This document shows positions 8,336-16,887 of a stretch of DNA of 64,000 nucleotides, in pieces; the stretch's first letter is position 1, and the number at the start of each line of letters is the position of its first letter. This DNA comes from Clostridium_AW sp040797845 (GTDB lineage: Bacteria; Bacillota; Clostridia; Clostridiales; Clostridiaceae). The stretch covers positions 124,001 to 188,000 of the forward strand of contig JBFNFA010000006.1 in the NCBI GenBank assembly GCA_040797845.1, written 5' to 3'. The notes below the pieces were generated by a model, which was not told the DNA's origin, ran no database searches, and saw nothing but the letters and a program-made list of their open reading frames with translations. Position numbers and translations under genes: made by a program.

Positions 8336-9406
8336 TTATTTATATTCCTTAGCTTTTTCTTCTCCCTTTAATACTCTTAATCCACCTTGAACTAATGCTA
8401 ATAATTCATCTTCTCCTGGATACTTAACAATAGGGCCTGCAAAGGAAACTTTTCTTTCTATTTCAGATGTTACATATTTACTGTATGCTATTCCACCTGT
8501 TAATATTATTGCATCTATTTTTCCTTCTAACACTGCGGCACATTTTCCTATTTCTTTAGCTATTTGATATATAAAAGCATCAAGTATTAATTTATATTTT
8601 TCATCTCCTGCTAATGCTTTCTCTTCAACTTCTCTAAAGTCGTTAGTTCCTAAATATGCAACAACTCCACCTTTTCCGTTGATCTTCTTCATTATTTCTT
8701 CAAGAGTATATTTTCCTGAATAGCAAAGTCTTACTAAATCTCCAATTGGAACTCCTCCAGATCTTTCTGGTGAGAATGGTCCTTCTCCATCTAAGGCATT
8801 GTTAACATCTACTATTCTGCCACCTTTATGTGCTCCTACTGAAGCTCCTCCACCCATATGAGTCACTATCAATCTTACATCCTCATAGGCTTTTCCATTT
8901 TCTTTTGCATATCTTCTTGCTACAGCCTTTTGATTTAATGCATGAAATATACTTTTTCTTTCTACTTCTGGCATACCAGAAATTCTAGCCACGTCTTCTA
9001 ATTCATCTACAACAATAGGATCCACTATGAATGCTGGTATATTTAATGATTTTCCTATTTCATTTGCTATTATTCCTCCAAGGTTTGAAGCATGTTCTCC
9101 TCTTACACTTGTCTTTAAATCTTCAAGCATAGCTTCATTTACGTCATATGTACCACCTTCAAGTGGTTTTAACAAACCGCCTCTACCTACTATAGCATCT
9201 AATGTATTTATATCGAAGTTTTTTTCCTTTAATATATTTAATATTACTTCTTTTCTAAATTGGAATTGGTCATATACCTTAGCGTATTTTCCTATTTCCT
9301 CTGAGGAATGTCTCAAAGTTTCTTCTAAAAGTAAATTTTCATCCTCAAAAACGCCTATTTTAGTTGAAGTTGAACCTGGATTTATTATTAATAATTTATA
9401 AGACAT
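8336..9406 (-). CDS. buk: Butyrate kinase
   Basis: Converts butyryl phosphate and ADP to butyrate and ATP, the energy-yielding end of butyrate fermentation. The 356-residue ASKHA-fold protein has the N-terminal phosphate loop NPGSTSTKIGVF, the central THMGGGASVGAHKGG and the LTGGIAYS adenosine motif, all typical of butyrate kinase. Starts at ATG with GGAGG ahead of it, 21 bases after ptb, so the two are co-transcribed. A branched-chain acyl kinase is the main alternative; the ptb neighbour and clostridial context favour butyrate. Confidence 0.95.
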   Translation of the reverse strand: MSYKLLIINPGSTSTKIGVFEDENLLLEETLRHSSEEIGKYAKVYDQFQFRKEVILNILKEKNFDINTLDAIVGRGGLLKPLEGGTYDVNEAMLEDLKTSVRGEHASNLGGIIANEIGKSLNIPAFIVDPIVVDELEDVARISGMPEVERKSIFHALNQKAVARRYAKENGKAYEDVRLIVTHMGGGASVGAHKGGRIVDVNNALDGEGPFSPERSGGVPIGDLVRLCYSGKYTLEEIMKKINGKGGVVAYLGTNDFREVEEKALAGDEKYKLILDAFIYQIAKEIGKCAAVLEGKIDAIILTGGIAYSKYVTSEIERKVSFAGPIVKYPGEDELLALVQGGLRVLKGEEKAKEYK

Positions 9407-9427
9407 AAATCTTCCTCCACCTTAGTA

Positions 9428-10345
9428 CTATTTATTTTTTTGCATATTTTCAGCTACTAAAGCTGCTAATGCGATTGAATACATTTTTGTTTCATGGCTA
9501 TCGTTTCTAGATGTTAATACAACAGGAGCTGCTGTTCCCACTAATAAACAACCATTTTTAGAATCTGTTGTATAAGTTAAAGTTTTGTACATTATGTTAC
9601 CTGCTTGGATATTTGGAAGTAATAATATATCAGCTTTTCCTGCTACTTCTCCACCAACTTTTTTATGCTTAGCAGCTTCTTCTGACAATGCGTTGTCCAA
9701 TGCAAATGGTCCATCAACAATACATCCTTTTATCTGTCCTCTATCACTCATCTTTGCTAAAATTGATGCATCTATTGTTTCAGGCATGCTTGGATTAACT
9801 ACTTCAACAGCACATACTGCTGCAACTTTTGGTTTTTCTATTCCCATAGCATGAGCAACAGATGCTGCATTACTTACAATATCAACTTTCTCTTTAAGTT
9901 CAGGATACATATTAAAGGCAACGTCTGTTAAGAACAGTAATCTATCAAACTTTTCTGTTTCGAATACAGCAACGTGAGACATTAATTTACCTGTTCTTAA
10001 TCCAACTTCTTTATTTAAAACAGCTCTTAGGAAATTAGCTGTATCAACTAACCCCTTCATAACCATATCAGCTTTTCCTGTTGATACAAGTTCAACTGCT
10101 TTTAATGCAGCTTTTTTCATATCGCTTTCATGGATTATCTCAAACTTTGTTAAATCCATACCTATTTCTTTTCCTATGGCTTCTATTTCATCTTTATCTC
10201 CTACAAGTACTGCATCAGCAAGGCCTTTATCCTTTGCATCTCTTATAGCTTCAAGCACGGGCTTATCCTGTGCCACCGCTACAGCCACTTTTTTCGTCTT
10301 TTGACTTTTTACTCTTTCTAGTATTTCATCAAAATTTTTTAACAC
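9428..10345 (-). CDS. ptb: Phosphate butyryltransferase
   Basis: Converts butyryl-CoA and phosphate to butyryl phosphate and CoA for Buk. The 305-residue protein of the phosphate acetyl/butyryl transferase family has the motifs GLVDTANFLRAVLN, FLTDVAFNMYP and LLLPNIQAGNIMYK. The start chosen is GTG 10345 (VLKNFDEI), eight bases after an AGAGG site; a GTG three codons upstream overlaps that site and is rejected. It lies between cdaR and glmM, an arrangement seen in other clostridia. A Rex-like site lies just upstream. Confidence 0.95.
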   Translation of the reverse strand: MLKNFDEILERVKSQKTKKVAVAVAQDKPVLEAIRDAKDKGLADAVLVGDKDEIEAIGKEIGMDLTKFEIIHESDMKKAALKAVELVSTGKADMVMKGLVDTANFLRAVLNKEVGLRTGKLMSHVAVFETEKFDRLLFLTDVAFNMYPELKEKVDIVSNAASVAHAMGIEKPKVAAVCAVEVVNPSMPETIDASILAKMSDRGQIKGCIVDGPFALDNALSEEAAKHKKVGGEVAGKADILLLPNIQAGNIMYKTLTYTTDSKNGCLLVGTAAPVVLTSRNDSHETKMYSIALAALVAENMQKNK

Positions 10346-10381
10346 TATAAACACCTCTTCTTAAAAATTTAATATAGGTAT

Positions 10382-10428
10382 TTGTCAAATTTTTAACTAA
10401 TAAAAATGAATATATCCTATCTATTATA
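10382..10428 (-). promoter_or_regulatory. Candidate ptb-buk promoter with Rex-like operator
   Basis: On the minus strand a TATAAT -10 (10423-10428) is followed by TAGTTAA-AAAT-TTGACAA (10382-10399). This matches the clostridial Rex consensus TTGTTAA-N4-TTAACAA at 12 of 14 defined positions. No good -35 is seen. The operator would lie just downstream of transcription start, suiting a NADH-sensing repressor of butyrate formation. Confidence 0.4.
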
Positions 10429-10469
10429 TTCTAACAGAAATTTTTACTAAAAGACATTTTTTCAGAAAA

Positions 10470-12068
10470 TTAAATTAATGGGCACCATTCTTTCATTATA
10501 GCCTCAGCTACTCTTACCCCATCTACTGCCGCTGACATTATTCCACCTGCATATCCTGCCCCTTCCCCTGTTGGGAATAATCCCTTTACAGATATGCTCT
10601 CAAGTTTTTCATTTCTAACAATTCTTAAAGGAGCTGACGTTCTTGTCTCTATACCAGTTAAAACTACATTGTTGTCACCAAAACCCTTTATTTTTTTGTC
10701 GAATTCTATGAATCCTTCTTTTAAAGAGTCTGAAACAAACTTAGGTAAGCAATTATTTAAGTCCTTTAAAGAATAACCTGGGGTATATGTAGGTTCTATA
10801 TTACCGATTCTATTGCTAGCTTTATTTTCAAAGAAATCTCCTAAAAGTTGCACTGGAGCAAAATAATTTTTACCTCCTAGTTGAAAGGCCAATTTTTCAT
10901 AATGTCTTTGAAATTCCATTCCTGAAAGAGGGCTATTACCTTCAAAATCTTCTGGAGTTACAGATACTACTATAGCTGCATTAGCATTTTTCCCATCCCT
11001 ATTATGATAGCTCATACCATTAGTAACTATCATGTTTTCTTCGGATGCTGCAGCTACTACATAGCCTCCAGGACACATGCAAAAACTATATACCCCTCTA
11101 TTATCTTTACTACTGCATGCTAATCTATAATCTGCCGCTTTTAATCTTGGATGCCCTGCATACTTACCATATTGACTTTCATCAATTAAACTTTGTAGAT
11201 GCTCCGCTCTTACTCCAATAGCAAATGGCTTAGGTTCCATAAATACATTCTTTTTATATAACATTTCATAGGTATCTCTTGAACTATGGCCTATAGCTAA
11301 TACTAAAGCTTCACAAGGCATTTCATTTCCACTAACAATTATAGATTGTAATTTTCCATCTTTTATATTTATATCTTCAAGTCTGGTATTAAAATGTACT
11401 TCTCCACCTAAAGATATAATCTCATTTCTAATGTTTTTAACTACATCTTTAAGTATATCTGTGCCTATATGAGGCTTACCCATGTACATTATTTCTTTTG
11501 GCGCTCCACCTTTAATAAATTCTTCTAAAATAAAGTCACACCTAGTATCTTTTATTCTAGTAGTAAGTTTGCCATCAGAAAAAGTTCCTGCTCCACCTTC
11601 TCCAAACTGCACATTAGATTCCTTATTAAAATTACCATTTTTCCAAAAGTTCTCTACACTCTTGCTTCTATCCTCTACCTTTTCTCCTCTTTCTATTATT
11701 ATTGGTTTATATCCTTTCTGTGCTAATATGAGGCCTGCAAATAATCCTGCCGGCCCCATACCTACAATTACTGGACTATATTTAAATTTTCTATCACCAA
11801 ATTTAAATTCATCATTGTAATTTATTTCTTCAAGCTTTATATCCTTATCTCTTACTTTAGAAAATATTTTCTTTTCATTATCACAGAAGACTTCTACAGC
11901 ATAGTTAAATTTAATATTGTCTTTTCTTCTTGCATCTATTGATTCCTTAAGTATCTTGATATCTTTTATTTTATCTGAAGATATTTTAAGCTTTTTACAT
12001 ACCTTTTCTTTTAAATTAAATATATCTTCTTCTATATCTAATATTATATTATTTATTCTAATTGGCAT
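10470..12068 (-). CDS. FAD-dependent dehydrogenase of unknown substrate
   Basis: A 532-residue flavoprotein. Residues 1-95 form a small N-terminal domain that precedes the FAD domain in this uncharacterised family (COG2509-like). The dinucleotide fold motif VIVGMGPAGLFAG begins near residue 100, and a second glycine-rich segment FPTGEGAGYAGGIMSAAVDG near the C-terminus closes the FAD site. It starts at ATG with CGGAGG and overlaps the end of cdaR by 11 bases, so the two are translationally coupled. Its substrate is unknown. Location in a c-di-AMP and amino-sugar block is conserved in clostridia but does not reveal a reaction. Confidence 0.88.
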   Translation of the reverse strand: MPIRINNIILDIEEDIFNLKEKVCKKLKISSDKIKDIKILKESIDARRKDNIKFNYAVEVFCDNEKKIFSKVRDKDIKLEEINYNDEFKFGDRKFKYSPVIVGMGPAGLFAGLILAQKGYKPIIIERGEKVEDRSKSVENFWKNGNFNKESNVQFGEGGAGTFSDGKLTTRIKDTRCDFILEEFIKGGAPKEIMYMGKPHIGTDILKDVVKNIRNEIISLGGEVHFNTRLEDINIKDGKLQSIIVSGNEMPCEALVLAIGHSSRDTYEMLYKKNVFMEPKPFAIGVRAEHLQSLIDESQYGKYAGHPRLKAADYRLACSSKDNRGVYSFCMCPGGYVVAAASEENMIVTNGMSYHNRDGKNANAAIVVSVTPEDFEGNSPLSGMEFQRHYEKLAFQLGGKNYFAPVQLLGDFFENKASNRIGNIEPTYTPGYSLKDLNNCLPKFVSDSLKEGFIEFDKKIKGFGDNNVVLTGIETRTSAPLRIVRNEKLESISVKGLFPTGEGAGYAGGIMSAAVDGVRVAEAIMKEWCPLI

Positions 12069-13308
12069 TTTGTTCCTCCGGTTCGGTATTAGTTTGTTGT
12101 TCTTGTGTACTTTTTATAGTAACATTTATATTATTTGGATTAATAGAAACTACATTTATCCCACTAGGTAAATTTACTTTAACTGGTAGATTATGTTGCC
12201 CTTCCTTTAAGGATTGTAAATCTACATAGCATTCAATGTCTTCAGGCTTTACATTGTTTATAACATCATACAATCCTGATATTACAATAGATACCTTATC
12301 TTTATCCATTTCCATGGTATGATTGCTTTCTAAATTCATGGTTTTAATACCCAAGGACACTTCTTTATCTATTATAGTGTTTGAATATATCTTTACTTTT
12401 ATTACTGTATCTTTATTTGCTAACTCTACTCCCTTAGGCAGAACTAGTTTAGCAACCACTTCATCCCCTGTTATACTTGTCAAATCAATATTTTCTGTGT
12501 CTAAAGAGTCAATGGTTTTCAATACATTTTCATCTCCGGTTATATCAACCCTCTCAGGTTTTACAGTTATTTTATCTAATAATTTATCTTCCCCTAGCTG
12601 CCCAGAGGTCTTTACATTTACGGCCACATTCTTAACCTTTTTTATTGGAACTTTAACTTCTGCTGCTACAGGCTTTATATTTATATAGTCTATTTTATTA
12701 CCGTTTTTATCTAATGCCTCTATAGGAACTACCATGGATACATTTTTGTAGGCATTACTTAAATCACATTTCACTTCTCCTCTATCTACAGAATTAACAA
12801 ATTTAGCTGCTCCTTTTACTGTGATTTCTTTTGTGCTTGATGTTGCTTCAAGTGGATAATATCCTTCCTTTACATTTCCAAATGCATTAATCGTTAAAGG
12901 TACTGTTTTTTCAATTAAATCATCCAATACTATTGTTACCCAGAGATTATCACTATTCATTATGTTCACATTCTCAGGACTTCTCTGAATTTGAACGGGT
13001 ATATTATTTTCTCCTTTTCTCAGCACATAAGCATTTAAATCTACCACAACTTTAAATTGCTCCTCAGTAACTGAGTATATATCATTCATACTTCCTTTTA
13101 ACGTTAATGATACATATGGTTTTTGATCTGGTAGCAAAGATAATTTAGACTGCCCCAATGCCTCTTCATTTACGATTGTAACAGGAATATTTTTTCTGTA
13201 GGTCTTTATCGGATTCATTACACTAGTAATATATAACCACAATCCGAAGGCAGCAATTACGCAACAGATCTTTACTATTGCTTGTTGTTTTCTGTTCTTC
13301 TCGTCCAT
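12058..13308 (-). CDS. cdaR: CdaA regulatory protein, YbbR domains
   Basis: A membrane-anchored regulator of the diadenylate cyclase CdaA. The 416-residue protein has one N-terminal membrane segment (about residues 10-30) and then four extracytoplasmic YbbR-type beta domains, recognisable from repeated units such as PLTINAFGNVKEGY, VNVKTSGQLG and LPVKVNLPSG. It ends in a low-complexity QEQQTNTEPEEQNAN tail. It overlaps the end of cdaA by 34 bases and the next gene by 11, so it is part of one operon. Family knowledge says CdaR modulates c-di-AMP synthesis; its effect here is inferred. Confidence 0.93.
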   Translation of the reverse strand: MDEKNRKQQAIVKICCVIAAFGLWLYITSVMNPIKTYRKNIPVTIVNEEALGQSKLSLLPDQKPYVSLTLKGSMNDIYSVTEEQFKVVVDLNAYVLRKGENNIPVQIQRSPENVNIMNSDNLWVTIVLDDLIEKTVPLTINAFGNVKEGYYPLEATSSTKEITVKGAAKFVNSVDRGEVKCDLSNAYKNVSMVVPIEALDKNGNKIDYINIKPVAAEVKVPIKKVKNVAVNVKTSGQLGEDKLLDKITVKPERVDITGDENVLKTIDSLDTENIDLTSITGDEVVAKLVLPKGVELANKDTVIKVKIYSNTIIDKEVSLGIKTMNLESNHTMEMDKDKVSIVISGLYDVINNVKPEDIECYVDLQSLKEGQHNLPVKVNLPSGINVVSINPNNINVTIKSTQEQQTNTEPEEQNAN

Positions 13309-14126
13309 GCTACCACCTTCTCTCTAAAATTTAATTTTTTTTCTCGATTCTTTTGAATTATTTTAGTTAAAACCAACTTCAATCTACTTTTATCATAATT
13401 TCTTGTAAGTTTTCCATTAAACGCTAAAGATATGGTTCCTGTCTCTTCAGATACTATTATTACAATACAGTCTGAGTTTTCAGATAGTCCAATAGCAGCT
13501 CTATGCCTTGTACCGATAGATTTATTTAAGTCATTATTGCTGGTTAGTGGTAGAAAACATCCCGCAGATATTATTCTATCATTTCTTATTATAGTCGCTC
13601 CATCATGAAGGGGTGTATTAACTACAAATATATTTTCCAATAGGGAGGCTGAAACTATTCCGTCTATTTTCACTCCCGTATTTATTGTTTCACCTAAACC
13701 TGTCAATCTTTCAATTACTATGAGAGCTCCAGTTTTAGATTTGGATAAATTATCAACCGCATATATTATTTCATTAATAACCTCTTCCATGGTTTCTTCA
13801 TCTTCTAATATATGTTTATCATTAAAAGCGCTTCTTCCTATATGCTCAAGTGCTCTTCGTATCTCAGGTTGAAATATGATAATAAAGGAAAGAACTCCTA
13901 TAGTTAATGTATTGCTTAGAATCCAATATAGGGTATCTAAATTTAATAATTTACTTATAGGTATAAAAATAATAATATAAATAATTCCTTTTAAAAGTTG
14001 CATTGCCCTAGTTTCTTTTATAAGGCTATAGCACTTGTAGAAAATATATGAAACTGCTAGTATATCTAATACTGAGAAAATATTTATATTTTTTATTGAG
14101 TTAATGGCAATTTTAATAATGTCCAT
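13275..14126 (-). CDS. cdaA: Diadenylate cyclase CdaA
   Basis: Makes cyclic di-AMP from two ATP. The 283-residue protein has three N-terminal membrane segments (about residues 15-90) and a DAC domain with the catalytic DGA motif (HDGATIIRND) and the RHR motif (GTRHRAAIGLSE). Both motifs are intact. It is the first gene of the cdaA-cdaR unit; an AT-rich divergent region separates it from the plus-strand genes. A c-di-AMP riboswitch lies about 1.1 kb away on the other strand, so producer and sensor are encoded side by side. Confidence 0.97.
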   Translation of the reverse strand: MDIIKIAINSIKNINIFSVLDILAVSYIFYKCYSLIKETRAMQLLKGIIYIIIFIPISKLLNLDTLYWILSNTLTIGVLSFIIIFQPEIRRALEHIGRSAFNDKHILEDEETMEEVINEIIYAVDNLSKSKTGALIVIERLTGLGETINTGVKIDGIVSASLLENIFVVNTPLHDGATIIRNDRIISAGCFLPLTSNNDLNKSIGTRHRAAIGLSENSDCIVIIVSEETGTISLAFNGKLTRNYDKSRLKLVLTKIIQKNREKKLNFREKVVAWTRRTENNKQ

Positions 14127-14274
14127 AAACTCACCTCCCTAAAGAAATTATGGTCATTTCATATTTACAATTATACACTATCTTATAAAGTTTTTATAAG
14201 ATTTTTAGACTAATTTTATAAAATATTAATATATATAAGTAAAGAATAGAGCAATTCAAAGGGGGTATCTTTTT

Positions 14275-15225
14275 ATGAAAAAGAAAATATTCTTTATAAC
14301 TCCTATTGTCATAGTCATATTAGTATGTACATACTTCTTTATACGTAAAAATTACGTGGTTAATAGGCACTCTTTAAAATATTACACTAAAAAAATTAAT
14401 GAAATAAATAGTGGTACTAATTCTCTAATAAAAGGAGATAGCATTAATATCGATAAATCCAAAGAAGAGTTGCCAAAAATAATTTCTGAGTTAGTGATAG
14501 TAAAAAATACCTTAGATTCTCTAACTCCTTCAGACAAAGAAATAAAATTGAAGAATGATATTATTAAAGGAGTTAATAATAATATACATATATATGAACA
14601 GCTATTATCAATTTTTAATAATCCAAAAGGCAAGGATATAGATAAATCTTGTGACAATGTAAAAAAATACAAAAATGAATGTTTAAAGTATTATCCTTTG
14701 GAGGAAAGATCATTAAAATATATAGAACTTTCAATTTCTCATATAGAAGGATTAATTAGAGAAAATAAAGATAAGGAAATTCATCATAGTCACTATAAAG
14801 ACTTTATTGATAACCTTGATGGTATTTTGAGCTCCTTTATAGAAATAAAAATAGATTTTTTATCCTATAGAGATGACATTAATGACAACAAGCTTACCTA
14901 TGATGAAGTTATAAATACTTTAGATTATGTAACCAGTGAATTTGAAGAAGTTAAAAGTAATTTCTCTAAAATATCTGTTCCTAATCAAGGGGTAGAATGT
15001 TATAAATTGTTCTCAAAAATTTTAGATTATTATAGTTCATATTTAAAAAGCTTTGAGTATGCTATAAATAAAGAGTTAGAATCCATGAAAAATGATTCCT
15101 CTATAACAGTAGCGAATTCAAACTATTTATATACGGAATCCAATCTAAATTACAAGCTTATGAATTCAAATTATAATGATTTTATTAAAATTTATTTAGA
15201 TTTTAAAAAGGAAAATGAGAAATAA
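14275..15225 (+). CDS. Membrane-anchored helical protein of unknown function
   Basis: A 316-residue protein with an N-terminal lysine-rich start and one hydrophobic segment (residues 5-22), then a hydrophilic, mostly helical body that would lie outside the membrane. No lipobox cysteine is placed for lipidation. The body seems to hold two related helical units, at about residues 60-115 and 215-265, each with a long helix, a short Pro-containing turn (TPSDKE, SVPNQG) and another helix (YEQLLSIF, YYSSYLKSF). I do not recognise the family. It starts with GGGGGT seven bases before ATG. It diverges from cdaA and lies just upstream of the riboswitch-controlled hydrolase on the same strand. Confidence 0.75.
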   Translation: MKKKIFFITPIVIVILVCTYFFIRKNYVVNRHSLKYYTKKINEINSGTNSLIKGDSINIDKSKEELPKIISELVIVKNTLDSLTPSDKEIKLKNDIIKGVNNNIHIYEQLLSIFNNPKGKDIDKSCDNVKKYKNECLKYYPLEERSLKYIELSISHIEGLIRENKDKEIHHSHYKDFIDNLDGILSSFIEIKIDFLSYRDDINDNKLTYDEVINTLDYVTSEFEEVKSNFSKISVPNQGVECYKLFSKILDYYSSYLKSFEYAINKELESMKNDSSITVANSNYLYTESNLNYKLMNSNYNDFIKIYLDFKKENEK

Positions 15226-15251
15226 TAAAAATATGTATTTTTTCACTATTA

Positions 15252-15375
15252 CAGGGAACAATATGGTTAACCTAAGTTATTATAAACGCGGGGGAACCAA
15301 GTTTTGGGGTGAATCGTTTAATACGTAGGCTAACCTTTGCCGAACCCGTCAGCTAACCCCGTAGGTAAAAGGAGA
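15252..15375 (+). ncRNA. ydaO riboswitch: Cyclic di-AMP riboswitch (ydaO/yuaA type)
   Basis: The leader holds the conserved blocks of the class in order: GGGGAACCAAGTTTTGGGG with TGAATC (15290-15315), TAGGCTAACC, then CCGAACCCGTCAGCTAACCCCGT (15340-15362, given here only as a region). The element ends against the GGAGAGG ribosome site of the next gene. In this class ligand binding lowers expression, and cell-wall hydrolases are common targets. End points are approximate because P1 was not folded. Confidence 0.93.
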
Positions 15376-15386
15376 GGATTTAATTA

Positions 15387-15911
15387 ATGTACAAAAAAAA
15401 CCTTATTGTTTTCTTTATTTCATTAATCTTACTATTTCCTTCTAAGGTTAACGCATATGATTTAGCCCAAGAAGAAAAAGATTTATTTAGAGAACAAGGA
15501 AGAACAGTTCAAGTATTAAGTTATGATAATAAACAGTTTCATGTTACAGATAGCGATATTCATTTAATGGCTAAAGTAGTTCATGCAGAAAGCGTTGGTG
15601 AACCTTATGAAGGTAAAGTTGCTGTAGCATCTGTAATCTTAAATAGACTTAAGAATCCAGCTTTCCCAAAATCCATTGAAGGAGTAATAAAGCAACCTAG
15701 GGCATTCTCCTGTGTTATAAACGGAGAAATCAAGGCTGAACCTAATGAACATTGCTATAGAGCAGTAATCGACGCCCTAAGCGGAAAAGATCCTACAAAT
15801 AATTCATTGTTTTTCTATAATCCTGAAATTGCAACTTCTGCATGGATGAAAAATGTAAAAAAAGACAATGTGAAATCCATTGGTAATCACGTTTTCTTTA
15901 TAGCTAAATAG
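15387..15911 (+). CDS. Secreted cell wall hydrolase, SleB/Hydrolase_2 type
   Basis: A 174-residue exported protein. Residues 1-23 are a typical signal peptide (KKN, then a hydrophobic run, then a cleavage region near KVNAYD). The mature part is a single Hydrolase_2 domain with MAKVVHAES, where the Glu is the likely catalytic residue, and GKVAVASVILNRL. This family includes the lytic transglycosylase SleB of spore germination; there is no N-terminal peptidoglycan-binding domain here, so it is closer to CwlJ or to vegetative hydrolases. Expression is under a c-di-AMP riboswitch, linking wall turnover to the second messenger made by the nearby CdaA. Confidence 0.92.
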   Translation: MYKKNLIVFFISLILLFPSKVNAYDLAQEEKDLFREQGRTVQVLSYDNKQFHVTDSDIHLMAKVVHAESVGEPYEGKVAVASVILNRLKNPAFPKSIEGVIKQPRAFSCVINGEIKAEPNEHCYRAVIDALSGKDPTNNSLFFYNPEIATSAWMKNVKKDNVKSIGNHVFFIAK

Positions 15912-15950
15912 GTCTCCTAATAATATAGGAGACCTATTTATTTTAAATTT
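15905..15950. terminator. Bidirectional terminator between converging genes
   Basis: A perfect 15-bp inverted repeat (15905-15919 with 15926-15940; core TAGGTCTCCTA) includes the stop codon of the hydrolase. It is followed by T-rich sequence on the plus strand and lies between that gene and the convergent flavoprotein gene. Confidence 0.9.
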
Positions 15951-15956
15951 TTTAAT

Positions 15957-16817
15957 TTATTTCTTGGAATCAATATAAGTTACAGCATTTAAAGCTGCTA
16001 CCTGGCCTTCACCAGCAGCTTTTAAATATTGATATGGTTTACCTGTACAATCTCCTGCCGCAAAGCATCCTTCTATGTTAGTAATCATATTTCTGTCTAC
16101 TTTAATATGCTCATTTTCTAACTCTAATCCAGGAACCAATTGACCTGGTGATATGCTATCCTTCAATATAAATACACCATCTGTATCTAATTCCACTTTA
16201 TTTAAACGTATCTTATTTACCATTGAACTACCGATTATTTCTAATGGTCTATCTTTTATAATTTCTATATTTGGATTCAAGTTATAATTCCCTTTGTACA
16301 TTGGTATATAATATAGTTTAGAAGCTAACTCACTTACAAAATTTGCTTCCTCTTCCGCTTCTTTATTATATCCAACTATAGTCACTTTTTTACCTTTATA
16401 TAATGGTGCATCGCAGGTTGCACAATAGCCTACTCCTCTTCCTAAAAATTCTTCTTCCCCTTTAAGCGGTCTAGTGAATTCCACTCCAGTAGCTATTATT
16501 ACAGTTTTTGCTTCATAGGCCTTATCATTCACCATTAAGGAAAAAAAGTCTCCCATAGCATATATTGCATTTATTCTCTCCTGAACTATATCTATTTTCA
16601 TATCTTCAATGTGATTGATAAACGCTTCTTTTAGTTCTTCTCCTGTTACATTTGGATATCCTAAATAGTTATTTATCTTTGGCGCCTTAACTAATTTATT
16701 GCTTAATTGCTTATTTCCGAACAAAATTACATTCTTATTTCTTATCTTTCCGTTTATGGCTGCCGAAAGTCCCGCTGGACCAGTTCCAACTATTGCAATA
16801 TCATATCTTTCAGTCAT
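15957..16817 (-). CDS. Thioredoxin reductase-like flavoprotein lacking the NADPH motif
   Basis: A 286-residue protein of the low-molecular-weight thioredoxin reductase family. The FAD motif is VGTGPAGLSAA (residues 10-20), the redox-active disulfide CATC (Cys132, Cys135), and the second FAD motif CFAAGDCTGKPYQY near the C-terminus. Where NADPH-dependent enzymes have GGGDSA and HRR, this protein has VGYNKEAEEEA (148-158) and YYIPMYKG, so the NADPH site is absent. It resembles the ferredoxin-dependent flavin thioredoxin reductases described in clostridia; the electron donor is inferred. The start is ATG 16817 after AAAGGAG. It follows trxA, its likely substrate. Confidence 0.85.
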   Translation of the reverse strand: MTERYDIAIVGTGPAGLSAAINGKIRNKNVILFGNKQLSNKLVKAPKINNYLGYPNVTGEELKEAFINHIEDMKIDIVQERINAIYAMGDFFSLMVNDKAYEAKTVIIATGVEFTRPLKGEEEFLGRGVGYCATCDAPLYKGKKVTIVGYNKEAEEEANFVSELASKLYYIPMYKGNYNLNPNIEIIKDRPLEIIGSSMVNKIRLNKVELDTDGVFILKDSISPGQLVPGLELENEHIKVDRNMITNIEGCFAAGDCTGKPYQYLKAAGEGQVAALNAVTYIDSKK

Positions 16818-16842
16818 ATATTTCACTCCTTTCACAATAAGG

Positions 16843-16875
16843 AAATAAGTTAACACTATGGGTGTTAACTTATTT
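16843..16875 (-). repeat. Perfect 14-bp hairpin between trxA and the reductase gene
   Basis: AAATAAGTTAACAC (16843-16856) and its complement (16862-16875) flank a 5-base loop. No T tract follows, so it is more likely an mRNA processing or stability element, or an operator, than a terminator. Confidence 0.6.
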
Positions 16876-16887
16876 TAATTAATAAAC

